Counted from the stretch's first letter, positions 1-8,791 are shown. The stretch: 64,000 bases of DNA from Halopelagius longus (GCF_900100875.1 NZ_FNKQ01000005.1:62001-126000), one strand, 5' to 3'. The notes: generated by a model from the letters alone, not told the origin. A program made the numbers and translations.

Positions 1-925
1 GGAACGTCTTCACGATGCGAATCGGCGTGAAGCCGTCCACGATATCGATGTTCCTCCCGTTTTTCATCGCAGCCCATTTCTGCTGGCTCGACGCGAAGTA
101 TTCGAGTTCGTACACCGGAAACGCTATCTGGCCCGCATCCGGATGGTCCTCGTACTTCGTTAACGTCAGTACTTGTTGGTTTGCGGATCTGTATTCGCAC
201 GGCCCACATCCGAGCGGTTCGCTCGGCTGATAGTCCTGCACGTCGCCTTGAACCGCCTGTTTCTCTTCTTCGGAGGAGGCGTTACGGAACCGCTCAGCGA
301 ACTCGCCGTACTTGCTTGCGGGAGTATTCATCCACTTCCCGGCAACCACGACTAAGATCGTCTTTTCTCCGTAGTCCTTCTTGAGCGTGTACGTTATCGT
401 CGATTCGTCGACCGCCTCGACACTGTCGATGTAGTTCGTGATCTCGTAGCCGAACCCCTTGTCGATCGTAAACTTAGTGACGAAATCCTCCGCCGTAACG
501 GGGTCTCCGTTGTGCCACGTCTGCCCCTCCCTGATGCTCATCGTGAGCGTCTTTCCGTCCTTCTGCCAGTCTCGGAGAACGTACGGAATAAGCTCCTCCG
601 TTTTCTGATTGTACCTGAGGAAGGGATCGAACACCATCTTTCCGGCCACCTCAGCGTAATTACTCGGAGCGTACGGATTCCACTGTGTCTCGGCCGGGAT
701 AAACCGAGACGGTATGGTCAAACTCTGCTCGTCCGAGGCGGCGGACCCACCCGAGTCGGTGGAAACAGAACCTTCGCCGCCGGTGAGAGTGCTCACGTTT
801 CCGCCACCCTCGGCCGAGGGCTCCGACGAACATCCCGCGAGCGTAACTGCACCTGCCGTCCCGCTTAGTTTGAGGAAGTGCCTCCGCGCGAAGCCGCTTT
901 TGTCAGTATTGGTACCACTACTCAT
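1..925 (-). CDS. Solute-binding lipoprotein of a peptide-type ABC importer (SBP family 5), C-terminus cut by the window edge
   Basis: The reading frame is open on the minus strand from the ATG at 925 to the window edge, about 308 codons with no stop. The N-terminus has a twin-arginine-like stretch (FARRHFLKLSG) followed by the lipobox LAGC near residue 32, then a Ser/Gly/acidic linker, so it should be exported and lipid-anchored. The mature part carries the SBP_bac_5 signature REGQTWHNGDPVTAEDF and the usual early block (WNPYAPSNYAEVAGKMVFDPF). Family members bind peptides, nickel or oligosaccharides; in a polysaccharide locus an oligosaccharide is plausible but unproven. Permease and ATPase genes would be expected beyond the left edge. 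An AT-rich box at 951-960 lies about 30 bp upstream, which fits a leaderless transcript. Confidence 0.9.
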   Translation of the reverse strand, partial: MSSGTNTDKSGFARRHFLKLSGTAGAVTLAGCSSEPSAEGGGNVSTLTGGEGSVSTDSGGSAASDEQSLTIPSRFIPAETQWNPYAPSNYAEVAGKMVFDPFLRYNQKTEELIPYVLRDWQKDGKTLTMSIREGQTWHNGDPVTAEDFVTKFTIDKGFGYEITNYIDSVEAVDESTITYTLKKDYGEKTILVVVAGKWMNTPASKYGEFAERFRNASSEEEKQAVQGDVQDYQPSEPLGCGPCEYRSANQQVLTLTKYEDHPDAGQIAFPVYELEYFASSQQKWAAMKNGRNIDIVDGFTPIRIVKTF

Positions 926-950
926 GCGCTTCTGCAGTATACATCATAAT

Positions 951-960
951 TATTTATAAT
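951..960 (-). promoter_or_regulatory. TATA box of the solute-binding lipoprotein gene
   Basis: Read on the minus strand it is ATTATAAATA, centred about 30 bp before the ATG at 925. This is the distance expected for a leaderless archaeal transcript. Confidence 0.65.
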
Positions 961-1219
961 TTTTCATCTGTCAGACATGAAGAGGGAGCGAGGGTAGCTC
1001 GGTCCTCCTTTTGGGGCAGGCAAATTAACGAATCGCGCCCGCCACCGCCAAAATTCTACGATAGAGAACGGACACGTAGAACGGATACGTCGATTCACAC
1101 TTCTACGGTCCGTTACGTACGCTCTGCCGCCGAGAGATTCTCCTTTCGTTCTATATGTGAGAAAAACGCCGCTTCCGAACTGAATCGGATTGTGCCAGAT
1201 GAACCCGTTACGCTCAACA

Positions 1220-1239
1220 TTACACTGATAGGCGTGTAA
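1220..1239. promoter_or_regulatory. 20-bp palindromic operator candidate, copy 1 (TTACA-N4-TA-N5-GTAA)
   Basis: TTACACTGATAGGCGTGTAA, with perfect 6-bp arms TTACAC/GTGTAA around a central TA. It lies in the 620-bp gap upstream of the solute-binding protein gene, about 295 bp from its start. Five related copies occur elsewhere in the window. Apart from this site and the 36-codon frame at 1378-1488, I see nothing in the gap 926-1546. Confidence 0.6.
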
Positions 1240-1377
1240 TCAGTTCTCGGCGATTAATTCTGATATTGAGAACGCCGAGGAGATACAGACGACGGCGCAC
1301 ACGCCGAGAATCCGAGTAGTTATCCGCGGAATCGGTTTGGTCCCGGCTTCGTCGCCGAACCACGGCGTACGAATCCC

Positions 1378-1488
1378 ATGACGGACAACGAGGACGGCGA
1401 TCCGGACGGCGAGTATCGCGAAGGCGAACTCGTCACTGACGACGACGGTGAGAGCTCCGTCCCGATAGGGGACTTCGCCGTCGAGTAG
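1378..1488 (+). CDS. Possible 36-aa acidic small protein
   Basis: A short ATG frame encodes a very acidic peptide (MTDNEDGDPDGEYREG..., ending GDFAVE). Its composition is typical of haloarchaeal coding DNA, and its stop falls just before the convergent DoxX-like gene. It has no recognisable domain and no clear TATA box at the right distance. It could be a real small protein or a chance frame in GC-rich DNA. Confidence 0.3.
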   Translation: MTDNEDGDPDGEYREGELVTDDDGESSVPIGDFAVE

Positions 1489-1546
1489 CCGCCTTCTCTG
1501 TGGGACTTCTCGCCGGTGACCCCCTCTTAAGCGGGGGTGGAACGCG

Positions 1547-1936
1547 TTACTTCCGCGCTTCCCGCAGGAAGACCAGCGCCGCCCCGAACAGCGAGAGGTT
1601 CTTCATGAACGCGATCTTCTGCGAACTGCGCTCGTCCTCGTCGGCGTTCCAGTAGTCGTGCATCACCGGCGTGACGCCCGCGAGGAACGTCGCCACCGCG
1701 CCCGCAGAGAGCGTCGGCAGTCGCCACAGGGCGATGCCGAGACTCCCGAACGCGAGCATCCCGCCGGTGAACGGCACCATCGTCTCCGCGTTCGGCACGT
1801 CCTTCGACTCGGCGTACGCTATCTGTCCTTCGAGGTTGCGGAACGTATCGACGGCGAGAGAGCCGACCCCCGCCGCGAACAGCAGGCGACCGAGCAAAGA
1901 GGGTGCGCCGTCGGTTTCGGTCGTCTCGGTGGTCAT
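1547..1936 (-). CDS. DoxX-like small membrane protein
   Basis: 129 residues starting at the ATG at 1936 (MTTETTETDGAPS). Longer upstream frames are only readable because of high GC and lack protein-like composition. Three to four hydrophobic segments can be seen: LLFAAGVGSLAVDTF, a central GGMLAFGSLGIALW stretch, SAGAVATFLAGVTPVM and a final LSLFGAALVFL. The pattern and size match haloarchaeal DoxX-like proteins, whose role is poorly defined and sometimes linked to quinone or thiosulfate metabolism. It sits alone between an acidic mini-ORF and a Bat-type regulator read on the same strand, and nothing ties it to the sugar genes. Confidence 0.7.
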   Translation of the reverse strand: MTTETTETDGAPSLLGRLLFAAGVGSLAVDTFRNLEGQIAYAESKDVPNAETMVPFTGGMLAFGSLGIALWRLPTLSAGAVATFLAGVTPVMHDYWNADEDERSSQKIAFMKNLSLFGAALVFLREARK

Positions 1937-2052
1937 GTGTCGGTTCTCGCGCCGTATTTGCTTGAATCCTGTGGCCCCAGAAACGCCGATACCCGGGGCT
2001 CGGTACCCCGAAAACGGTCGTCTCGTCGAACGGAGGTGCGCGGAGCGACCGC

Positions 2053-2802
2053 TCACAGCGACGACTCGACGAACCGCCGGACGATGAGGTCCTCCGCCGT
2101 CCGGAGGCGGTACTGAACGGTCGAACGCGGCGTGTCGAGTAGTTCCGCGAGGTCGGCGACGGTCACCTCTCTGGGACGGGAGTAGTAGCCGCGTTCGACC
2201 GCCGTCTCCAACGTCTCCCAGTGGGCGGGCGAGAGTTCCGCGGCCACCTGCGACTCCGTGTCCCAGTTGCCCGCGCGACTCAGGTGAGACACCTTGAGGT
2301 GGAGGCCGTCGCGCAGGTTCTCCTCGATGGCCGAGTACAGTTCGCCGATGGGCTGGTCGCCGGGGTAGAGGATGCGCCACCGGTACTCCCGCCCGGCGCG
2401 CCGCGACTCGAAGACGACGCCGTCGCCGACGTGGTCGACGACGTGGTGCGGAATCGAGTGACAGCGGTGCACCTCGTCGCGGTAGGTGTACACCGTCCGG
2501 GAGTTGGCCTTCCGGTCGAGGACGTGGTACTCGCGGTGCGTGTGGCAGTTCGAAACGTCGAGACACTCGTTGCACCGCGTCTCGTCCAAGAAGATGTCGT
2601 CGAGTCGTTCGAGCGCTTCGCTCGGGCCGCGCGCGTGGTCGATGCGCCACATCGAGCGCTCCGTCGAGGTGCAGACCGACGACCGCATCGTCAACGACGG
2701 ATACTCCGCGAAGACGTCCATCAGGTCGTCGCTCCCGTCCTCGAAGTGGACGATGAACTCGAACTCGCGCATCTGATCCGCTGACTGGGTTTTGGAAGGC
2801 AT
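2053..2802 (-). CDS. Bat-type transcriptional regulator with C-terminal HTH_10 domain
   Basis: 249 residues. The C-terminal 55 residues form the bacterio-opsin-activator-type helix-turn-helix: LSPAHWETLETAVERGYYSRPREVTVADLAEL, then LDTPRSTVQYRLRTAEDLIVRRFV. The N-terminal two thirds are a sensor-like module containing a Cys/His cluster (RCNECLDVSNCHTHREYH) that could bind metal or sense redox state. Haloarchaeal genomes carry many such regulators, usually of unknown target. The nearby genes (DoxX-like, RidA) do not reveal its regulon. The start at 2802 is the first ATG of the frame; MREFEF at 2769 is an alternative. Confidence 0.85.
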   Translation of the reverse strand: MPSKTQSADQMREFEFIVHFEDGSDDLMDVFAEYPSLTMRSSVCTSTERSMWRIDHARGPSEALERLDDIFLDETRCNECLDVSNCHTHREYHVLDRKANSRTVYTYRDEVHRCHSIPHHVVDHVGDGVVFESRRAGREYRWRILYPGDQPIGELYSAIEENLRDGLHLKVSHLSRAGNWDTESQVAAELSPAHWETLETAVERGYYSRPREVTVADLAELLDTPRSTVQYRLRTAEDLIVRRFVESSL

Positions 2803-3182
2803 CTAGTTCCTGCTAACTGAGTCTCAAGGGACGTAGGGGTGAAAAACGACCGGTATTGGCGGCTTGTACCTCATCCGAAACCCATCCTAGCTATAGCCAA
2901 CGGTATTCACAAGTCCGCGACCGCCGTACGACGTGATGAAGCGTACGATGAGCGACACCGAACGTCCCGGCGAACGCGCGAGGACCGAACCGGGCGGCGC
3001 ACCGTCCCCGGCGGACGGCCGCCGCCACGACTCCGGGCACCAGACACGTTCCGTCCCTCTCTGTCCGATAGGTGACGCACACGGACGGGAGTCGCAAGCG
3101 CCACGCCGCGACGGGCCGATTCGGTCGTCGTTCGCGCGACGAACTCCTCGGACTGCGAACGAAACTCGATAACACAGACTCT

Positions 3183-3560
3183 ATGCAGAAGAACGTAACA
3201 CGACACGAAAGCGACAGACTGAGCGCACTCGGCGGATACGGCGTCCGAAAGCGGGGACTCCAACTCGTCTTCTTCGACGGGCAGACGCCCGACGAACGGA
3301 CGGCGTTGCGGCGCGGCGTGAAAGAACAGACGATAGCCGCCCTCGACCGGGTCACGTCCGTCGCCGCTGAGTCCGACGTCGAAGCCGACGACATCATGCG
3401 GACGACGGTGTACCTCACGAAGATGGACCGACTCCCGGAGGTGGAGTCCGCGTACGAGGAGTTCTTCGACGGACGACGACCCTCGATGACCGTCGTCGGC
3501 GTCGGCGCACTCCCGAACGACGCCGACGTGCAGATCGAAGCGACGGGCGTCGATAGGTGA
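3183..3560 (+). CDS. RidA/YjgF-family protein with atypical active-site region
   Basis: 125 residues from the ATG at 3183 (MQKNVTRHESDRL); the frame upstream of it is arginine-rich and does not look coding. RidA-family features are the GVKEQTIAALDRV helix, the DIMRTTVYLTKM strand and the C-terminal LPNDADVQIEATGV block. RidA proteins are trimeric and hydrolyse reactive enamines or imines to keto acids plus ammonia. Here the position normally occupied by the catalytic Arg in the P-x-R motif reads PSM, and the C-terminal Glu is Gln, so imine deaminase activity is doubtful. It may be a non-canonical Rid subfamily enzyme. Confidence 0.8.
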   Translation: MQKNVTRHESDRLSALGGYGVRKRGLQLVFFDGQTPDERTALRRGVKEQTIAALDRVTSVAAESDVEADDIMRTTVYLTKMDRLPEVESAYEEFFDGRRPSMTVVGVGALPNDADVQIEATGVDR

Positions 3561-3793
3561 GGACGGTCGACGACTCGGACGGACGCACGGCGTCGGACCA
3601 CGACGCCTCGTTCGACCGGTAGCGGCACTCCCCCGTTCGGGCACTCCCGACAGACCCAATGGACAGCCCACGACGGAGGCACCCTCAAAATACAAATATT
3701 TCTGTCCGAACGGTCCGTCGGGCCGCGCGGACGAACGTCGGAGCCGACCGTTCGAGCGCCGTCCGGTAGTGCGCGGATCGGTACCGGAACGAC

Positions 3794-4315
3794 CTACAAC
3801 TCCTCCGCGGCGACGGTCATCTGACGGCGTCGCGTCTCGAAGCCGAGCGTTTCGTACACGGAGCGAGCGTGCTCGTTATCGGCGTCGACGTCGAGTGTGA
3901 GCTCCGAACATCCGGTCTCTCGCGCCCGCTTTGCGGCGCGGGAGAGAAGTTCGCGGGCGATGCCCCGACCGCGGTACGGCCCGCGGACGTAGATATCGCC
4001 GACGACCAGTCGGTCCGGACGGTCGAACACGACCGGCGACTCGTCGACGTCGGTGGCGACGAAGCCGGCGAGTTCGCCGTCGAGGCCGCCTCTCGACCCG
4101 TCGCTATCGGTTCCGTCGACCGCAATCCACGTTCGGTGGCTCTCGGTTTCGAGCAGGTCGAGTCGGAACTCGGTCTCCTCGGCGACGAGGTCGATATCGT
4201 CGGCGAGGGCGTGGGCGTCGACGGTCGCTTCGAGGTGGCGGTGGTAGGGAAGCCACAGTTCCTCGACGTAGCGGCGGACTGCGGCCTCGTCGGCGGGGAG
4301 CCGGCGGATTTCCAT
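3794..4315 (-). CDS. GNAT-family N-acetyltransferase
   Basis: 173 residues with the start placed at MEIRRLPADEAAV (ATG at 4315), since the upstream extension to 4438 is basic and not protein-like. The acetyl-CoA-binding motif VRGPYRGRGIARELLSRA (R/Q-x-x-G-x-G/A type) is followed by LTLDVDADNEHARSVYETLGF, the usual GNAT motif B. The substrate cannot be predicted. It converges with the RidA gene and lies downstream of the polygalacturonase gene in the same orientation, separated by about 200 bp. Confidence 0.88.
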   Translation of the reverse strand: MEIRRLPADEAAVRRYVEELWLPYHRHLEATVDAHALADDIDLVAEETEFRLDLLETESHRTWIAVDGTDSDGSRGGLDGELAGFVATDVDESPVVFDRPDRLVVGDIYVRGPYRGRGIARELLSRAAKRARETGCSELTLDVDADNEHARSVYETLGFETRRRQMTVAAEEL

Positions 4316-4521
4316 ACGGACCAGTACGCGAGGTCCCCGCTTAGTCGTACTTCTCCTTCCTCGACCGTCGACAACTCCGTCTTCGCTTCGGTTCGCATTC
4401 CGGTCCGTCCTGCGTGCTTGGCGCATACTCGAATACAATTAATTGGACTCTACCGGGCCGGATCGCCCTCCGAAAGTACCGACGGACGTCGAAGACGCGG
4501 CGGGGGCGCGACGCTCGTCGC

Positions 4522-6135
4522 TCACAGTGGGGGGACGTTCCCCGACGTCTCGAACCGTTCGACGTCGCCGGGAGTCTCGGCGTCGAGTACGTCGTTGCTC
4601 GTCAGCAGGCGTTCGTCCTCCGTCCCGTCGAGGGCGAGGAACGTCGTCGTCCCGTCGGCGGCGCGCGAGTCCCGAACGGTGATGTCGCGGGTGTTCGAGA
4701 GGCGGACCGCCGCGCCGTCGTTCCCCTCGCGGTGGGCCTGTCTGCCGACGAACCCCTCGACGAGCACTCCCTCGACGTTCGAGCAGGTCAGTCCGTCCCG
4801 GTAGTACTCCGGCAGGTCGTCACCCCACGAGAGTTCCAGGTCGCGCATCGCCACGTTCCGGGCGTTCTCGACGTGGACGCCCGCGATGTCGTTTTCGAAG
4901 ATGGGGGGCACGACGGACGTGGGTTGCAGGTCGAAGTTCCCGCCGACGAGTTCGGCGTTCTCGCTGCCGGTGAGTTCGATGCGCACGTCGTCGAACGTCA
5001 CGTTCTCGATGTCCGATCCCTCGGCACCGTAGACGAGTGCGCCGTTCTCGCTCCGGGCGACGACGTTCTCGAAGCGGACGTTGCGAATCGCGCCGAGTTC
5101 GGTGTCATCGTCGCGGGGGACGGAGGAGACGTGGATGGGTTCGCCCTTCCCCCACCACGGGCCGGGGAGCAGGTTCGAGTCGACGACGATGTCGGTGAAG
5201 AGCACGTTCTCCACGTCGCCCGAGTCGCGGTGTTGGATGCCGAGTCCCCGGTTCGACTCCTGTACGACGATGTTCTGAAACACGCAGTCGCGGATGGTGT
5301 CGTCGGTGCCCGACCCGAACTTGATGGCGCAGGCGCTGGAGGAGAGCGTGCAGTTCGTGACGGTGACGCTCTCGCACGTCGTCTCCACGTCGGGCCGCGC
5401 GCCGAACGTGATGCTGTCGTCGCACGACCGGATGGTGCAGTCGGAGACGTGGACGTTCCGACTGTCGCCGATGTGGACGCCGTCGCAGTTCGGGATGAGC
5501 ATGTGGTTGAGGATATCCACCCCGAGTACGTCTATCTCCTCGGACCCGTGGAAACTCAGCGTCCACGCCGGCATGTCCCGGAGCGTCACGTCCCGCACCG
5601 TCACGTCCGTGCAGCGGTCGAACCGGAACATCGGCCCCGGTCTGAAGTCGGGTTTCGCGACGGGCCACCCCTCCGTTCCGTCGCTTCGGGCGAGGTATCG
5701 CTCTCCCTGTCGGGCCTCGTGCGGACCGTTCGAGACGAGGGGGTGGCTCGTGCTCTCGTCGGAGTGGCCCTGAATCGGGGCGTCCATCCGCATGAACTCC
5801 GTGCCGCGGCCGTCGAACTCGCCCTCGCCGACGATGGCGACGTTTTCTGCGTCCTCCGCGAGGAGGAACACGCGCTCGCCGTCCGGGCCGACGTACTTCG
5901 AGGTGAACGCCGACTCCTCCGTCGTCGGGCGCACCACCGCGCCCGCCTCCAAGCGAAGTGTCACGTCACTCCGCAGGCGAATCGTCCCCGTCGTATATTC
6001 GCCGCTCGGGACGACGACGGTGCCGCCGCCGGCGTCCGCGCAGGCGTCTATCGCACCCCGGAACGCGTCGGTGTGGAGGCCGTCGTCCGGGTCGCCGAAC
6101 TCTGTCACGTCGTACGCACTCGCTACGGGTGGCAT
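4522..6135 (-). CDS. GH28-family polygalacturonase-like glycoside hydrolase
   Basis: 537 residues from the ATG at 6135 (MPPVASAYDVTEFGD). The N-terminal segment YDVTEFGDPDDGLHTDAFRG with a GGGTVVVPSGEYTTG block is the classic opening of pectinase beta-helices. The GH28 acid cluster is visible as NCDGVHIGDS and, 25 residues on, SCDDSITFG. The usual G-H-G and R-I-K motifs are not obvious. No signal peptide is seen, so it probably acts inside the cell on imported galacturonides, or on a related uronide or rhamnosyl linkage. The gene diverges from a degraded sulfatase fragment and lies next to a uronate-dehydrogenase-like gene, which supports a role in pectin breakdown. Confidence 0.85.
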   Translation of the reverse strand: MPPVASAYDVTEFGDPDDGLHTDAFRGAIDACADAGGGTVVVPSGEYTTGTIRLRSDVTLRLEAGAVVRPTTEESAFTSKYVGPDGERVFLLAEDAENVAIVGEGEFDGRGTEFMRMDAPIQGHSDESTSHPLVSNGPHEARQGERYLARSDGTEGWPVAKPDFRPGPMFRFDRCTDVTVRDVTLRDMPAWTLSFHGSEEIDVLGVDILNHMLIPNCDGVHIGDSRNVHVSDCTIRSCDDSITFGARPDVETTCESVTVTNCTLSSSACAIKFGSGTDDTIRDCVFQNIVVQESNRGLGIQHRDSGDVENVLFTDIVVDSNLLPGPWWGKGEPIHVSSVPRDDDTELGAIRNVRFENVVARSENGALVYGAEGSDIENVTFDDVRIELTGSENAELVGGNFDLQPTSVVPPIFENDIAGVHVENARNVAMRDLELSWGDDLPEYYRDGLTCSNVEGVLVEGFVGRQAHREGNDGAAVRLSNTRDITVRDSRAADGTTTFLALDGTEDERLLTSNDVLDAETPGDVERFETSGNVPPL

Positions 6136-6192
6136 GTACTCGTCGAGGCGTCCGGCCGCGCCTTTACGATACCGGTGGTCGAAGTGACGCGG

Positions 6193-6360
6193 GTGCCGGA
6201 CGACCAGCCGAACGTCCTCTTCCTGATGACGGACCGACAGCGATACGACACCGTTCGCGCGTCGGGGAACGCGCGAATCCACACCCCGAACATCGACCGT
6301 CCGGTCGAACGAGGGGCCTCCTTCACCCCCGCCTACTCGCCGGACCCCCTGCATCCCCCG
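6193..6360 (+). pseudogene. Remnant of a sulfatase gene (N-terminal about 55 codons only)
   Basis: Between the divergent start of the GH28 gene and the end of the dehydrogenase gene, the plus strand encodes QPNVLFLMTDRQRYDTV, then GNARIHTPNIDR, then ASFTPAYSPDPLHPP. This matches the N-terminus of type I sulfatases (P-N-V-L-F-I-M-T-D-x-Q-R-x-D, then H-T-P-N-L-D-R-L and F-x-x-A-Y-x-x-x-P). The fragment stops where the catalytic C-x-P-S-R would lie, and Cys is not seen. A family member is about 450-550 aa, so at least 85 percent is missing. No start codon with a promoter is evident beyond GTG at 6193. It suggests that the locus once handled a sulfated polysaccharide. Confidence 0.75.
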
Positions 6361-6399
6361 CCAGAGACACCGTCCGAACGGGGTGCGAAGCGACGAGGC

Positions 6400-7239
6400 T
6401 CACTCCGGCGGGCTATCCCACTCTTCGCCGTCGTCCTGCGGGTTGTAGCCGATGCGGGCGCGGGCGTGTTCCAAGTCGTACCACCGGCGTTGGTTGTCGC
6501 TGACGCCGCTGAAGATGCCGAACTCCACGTCGTCGTCCCGCAGACAGCAGTCTATCTCGTGGGCGAAGTCGCGGCGGGACTGCCACATCGCCTTCATGCG
6601 GGCGACCATCTCCTCGTACTCGGCGCTTCCGCGTTCCGTCCTGCCCTCGTCGACGGCGTGTTCCGCGTCCCCGTAAGGGTGGTCGTACTCGGGCATGTTT
6701 ACGGTGCACACTCGAAGCGCGTAGAACTGCTTCGGGTACTCGTAGTTCTCGAGGTAGTAGCGACCCATGTCCTCGCCGTAGGCCTTCGTCATCCCGTAGA
6801 AGGAGTCCGGACGGACCGGGTCGGTGTGGTCGAGGACCAAGTCGTGGTCGGGGTAGTAGATGTCGGGGGCGAACTCCTGTTCGTACCCGCCCATGACGTG
6901 GTTCGTCGAGAGGAAGACGAACGACTCCATCTCCGCCTCGCGCGCGGCCTCTAAGGCGTTGTACATCCCGATGATGTTCGGTTCGAACACGTCGTCCCAA
7001 CTGCCGTCAGTGTCCGGGTACGCCGCCATGTGGACCATCGCGTCCTGCCCCTCCGCGGCGGACCGAAGCGCAACGGCGTCGGCGACGTCTCCGACGACGG
7101 TGTCGTAGCCGCCGTAGGGGTGGTCCTCCGGGCGGTCGGACCGATTGAAGTACGTGAAGTCGTACTCGTCTCGGTCGTGGAGGTGGTCTATCACTGCAGT
7201 GCCGCACCGACCGTACGCGCCGGTCATCAGCACGTCCAT
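6400..7239 (-). CDS. NAD-dependent SDR-type epimerase/dehydratase, uronate dehydrogenase-like
   Basis: 279 residues starting MDVLMTGAYGRCGTAV, with the extended-SDR glycine motif T-G-x-x-G-x-x-G at residues 6-13. Further features are NIIGMYNALEAAR, FLSTNHVMGGY, and the catalytic Y-x-x-x-K in SFYGMTKAYGED. These three blocks resemble bacterial uronate dehydrogenases (N-I-I-G-x-Y-N-x-x-E-A-A-R; S-x-N-H-x-x-G; R-P-D-x-x-Y-G-x-x-K), which oxidise galacturonate or glucuronate to the aldarolactone. Length is close to the 265-aa norm. Its position beside GH28 and divergent from a DapA-type gene fits an oxidative uronate pathway. A sugar-nucleotide epimerase remains possible. Confidence 0.75.
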   Translation of the reverse strand: MDVLMTGAYGRCGTAVIDHLHDRDEYDFTYFNRSDRPEDHPYGGYDTVVGDVADAVALRSAAEGQDAMVHMAAYPDTDGSWDDVFEPNIIGMYNALEAAREAEMESFVFLSTNHVMGGYEQEFAPDIYYPDHDLVLDHTDPVRPDSFYGMTKAYGEDMGRYYLENYEYPKQFYALRVCTVNMPEYDHPYGDAEHAVDEGRTERGSAEYEEMVARMKAMWQSRRDFAHEIDCCLRDDDVEFGIFSGVSDNQRRWYDLEHARARIGYNPQDDGEEWDSPPE

Positions 7240-7433
7240 GCCTTCTCACTCCGACGTGTCCGTAATAAGTTGATGGGTTCGCACGAGAGCGCTCCGCCCC
7301 GTCCCCGCGAGGCGTTCTCTCCGACGACGGTTCTCGTCCGGCGACGAACTCCGCCGCAAACGGGCCTCCTCGAACGCCCGATTCGGCCGTTCTCCGCCGT
7401 AGAGCGGGGCGACAGTTACGTACTGACGGAGAG

Positions 7434-7441
7434 TTTATATA
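7434..7441 (+). promoter_or_regulatory. TATA box of the DapA-type gene at 7465
   Basis: TTTATATA, centred about 27 bp before the ATG at 7465, with no ribosome-binding site between. This implies a leaderless mRNA. Confidence 0.75.
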
Positions 7442-7464
7442 CGAAGACTTTGAGAGTACCACTC

Positions 7465-8403
7465 ATGCCACTGTCAGAGGCGAACCTACGGCGACGCCTG
7501 CGCGGCGTCGCAGCCGGGCTGCTGACGCCGTTCGACGACGAGTTACGCGTCGTCCACCACAAGCTGGCGGAGAACGCGCGGACGCTCTCCGAGGAGGGGA
7601 TAGAGACGTTCCTCGCGGCCGCGAACATCAGCGAGTACCACTCCCTCTCGCACCGGGAACGCATCGAGGTGACGGAAACGAGCGTCGATGCGGTTCCGTC
7701 CGACGCCTGCGTCCTCGCGGGCGTCGGCGGGTCCACCGCGAACGCTCGGGAACTCATCGAGGCGTACGACAGAATCGGCGTGGACGGGATGATGATAATG
7801 CCGCCCGACCACTCCTACGTCCACGAACGCGGGCTCATCCGCTACTACGAGAAACTCGACGAAGTCACCGACACACCGCTCGTTCCCTACGTCAAAGGGT
7901 TCGACCCGTCCGTCGCGTACCTCCGCGACCTCACTCGCGTCGACGGCGTGGTCGGCATCAAGTACGCCTTGAAGGACCCGGTGAAACTGGGCGCCGGGGT
8001 CGAGGCCGGCGCGGACGACGTGGTGTGGGTCGACGGCCTCGCGGAACCGTACGCCGTCGCGTTTTGGAACGAGGGCATCGAGGGATTCTCCGCCGGCGTC
8101 AGCAACTTCCGACCGGAGGTCGGACTCGCACTGTACGACGCCCTCGAAGCCGAAGACTGGGAACGCGCCCGGAAGATCCGGAACATCGCGCTTCCCTTCC
8201 AGAACTTCCGCGACTCCACCGGCGAAGACAACGAAATTCCGGGTGCGATAAGCGTCTCCGCCGTGAAGAAGGGCCTCGAACTCGCCGGCCTCCACGGGGG
8301 GCCGGTCAGGGAACCGATCCGGTCGCTCTCGCCCGAAGACGAACGCCGCGCCGAGCAACTCTACGCCAACCTCGACGACGATATCGAGCGAGTACTCGAC
8401 TAA
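7465..8403 (+). CDS. DapA-superfamily aldolase/dehydratase acting on a keto-deoxy sugar acid (paralogue 1)
   Basis: 312 residues, start MPLSEANLRRRLRGVAAGLL set by the TATA box. The family blocks are GLLTPFDDE, the ANISEYHSLSHRER loop (in place of T-T-G-E), PLVPYVKGFD with Tyr142, and the Schiff-base lysine Lys166 in GVVGIKYALKD, followed by GFSAGVSNFRPE. Such enzymes act as 2-keto-3-deoxygluconate aldolase, 5-keto-4-deoxyglucarate dehydratase or relatives. The neighbouring uronate-dehydrogenase-like gene favours an acid derived from galacturonate or rhamnose. It is closely related along its whole length, and identical in size, to the gene at 62461-63399. Confidence 0.85.
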   Translation: MPLSEANLRRRLRGVAAGLLTPFDDELRVVHHKLAENARTLSEEGIETFLAAANISEYHSLSHRERIEVTETSVDAVPSDACVLAGVGGSTANARELIEAYDRIGVDGMMIMPPDHSYVHERGLIRYYEKLDEVTDTPLVPYVKGFDPSVAYLRDLTRVDGVVGIKYALKDPVKLGAGVEAGADDVVWVDGLAEPYAVAFWNEGIEGFSAGVSNFRPEVGLALYDALEAEDWERARKIRNIALPFQNFRDSTGEDNEIPGAISVSAVKKGLELAGLHGGPVREPIRSLSPEDERRAEQLYANLDDDIERVLD

Positions 8404-8628
8404 CGCCGTCCGACCGCCGCGTCGCCGTCCGGTTCTCCGTCCCGAGCAGTCCCTTCGTCGCATCTCCCACCGCGTCGCGGTACCGACCTCGTGTCCTCGG
8501 CTTTCACCATCAGAGCGCCGTCGCCTCCGAAACACTGCGAGCAGACCCATTCTCGACAGCCGATCCGTTCGCGGTTGGGGAACGGAATCAGGGGGGTACT
8601 CCCGGCCGGGCCGAAACCCCGCCCGACT

Positions 8629-8645
8629 GTTCCCGAGAGGGGAAA
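8629..8645. promoter_or_regulatory. 17-bp palindromic operator candidate, copy 1 (GTTCCCG-N3-CGGGAAC)
   Basis: GTTCCCGAGAGGGGAAA, the least symmetric copy: the last base and the first base of the right arm differ from the perfect palindrome. It lies downstream of DapA paralogue 1, 267 bp before the esterase start. Confidence 0.5.
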
Positions 8646-8771
8646 TTTTCACAAAGGCTCGTGTCTGCCGACTATCGGACGTTCAACCGATTTTCGTCGC
8701 TGATTCGTCGTTCTGAGACGGTTCTACCGGCGCGAAAATCCCCCTCGAACGGACGTACGCCGGGTGATGTG

Positions 8772-8791
8772 TTACAGATCTACACCCGTAA
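8772..8791. promoter_or_regulatory. 20-bp palindromic operator candidate, copy 2
   Basis: TTACAGATCTACACCCGTAA, with the conserved TTACA, central TA and GTAA. It lies 121 bp upstream of the SGNH esterase start. Confidence 0.6.

Noticed and set aside
4414-6954. 846-codon open frame on the plus strand antisense to GH28 and the dehydrogenase
   Set aside because: It is a GC-driven shadow frame. Only the short sulfatase-like part (6193-6360) is protein-like, and that lies outside the real genes.
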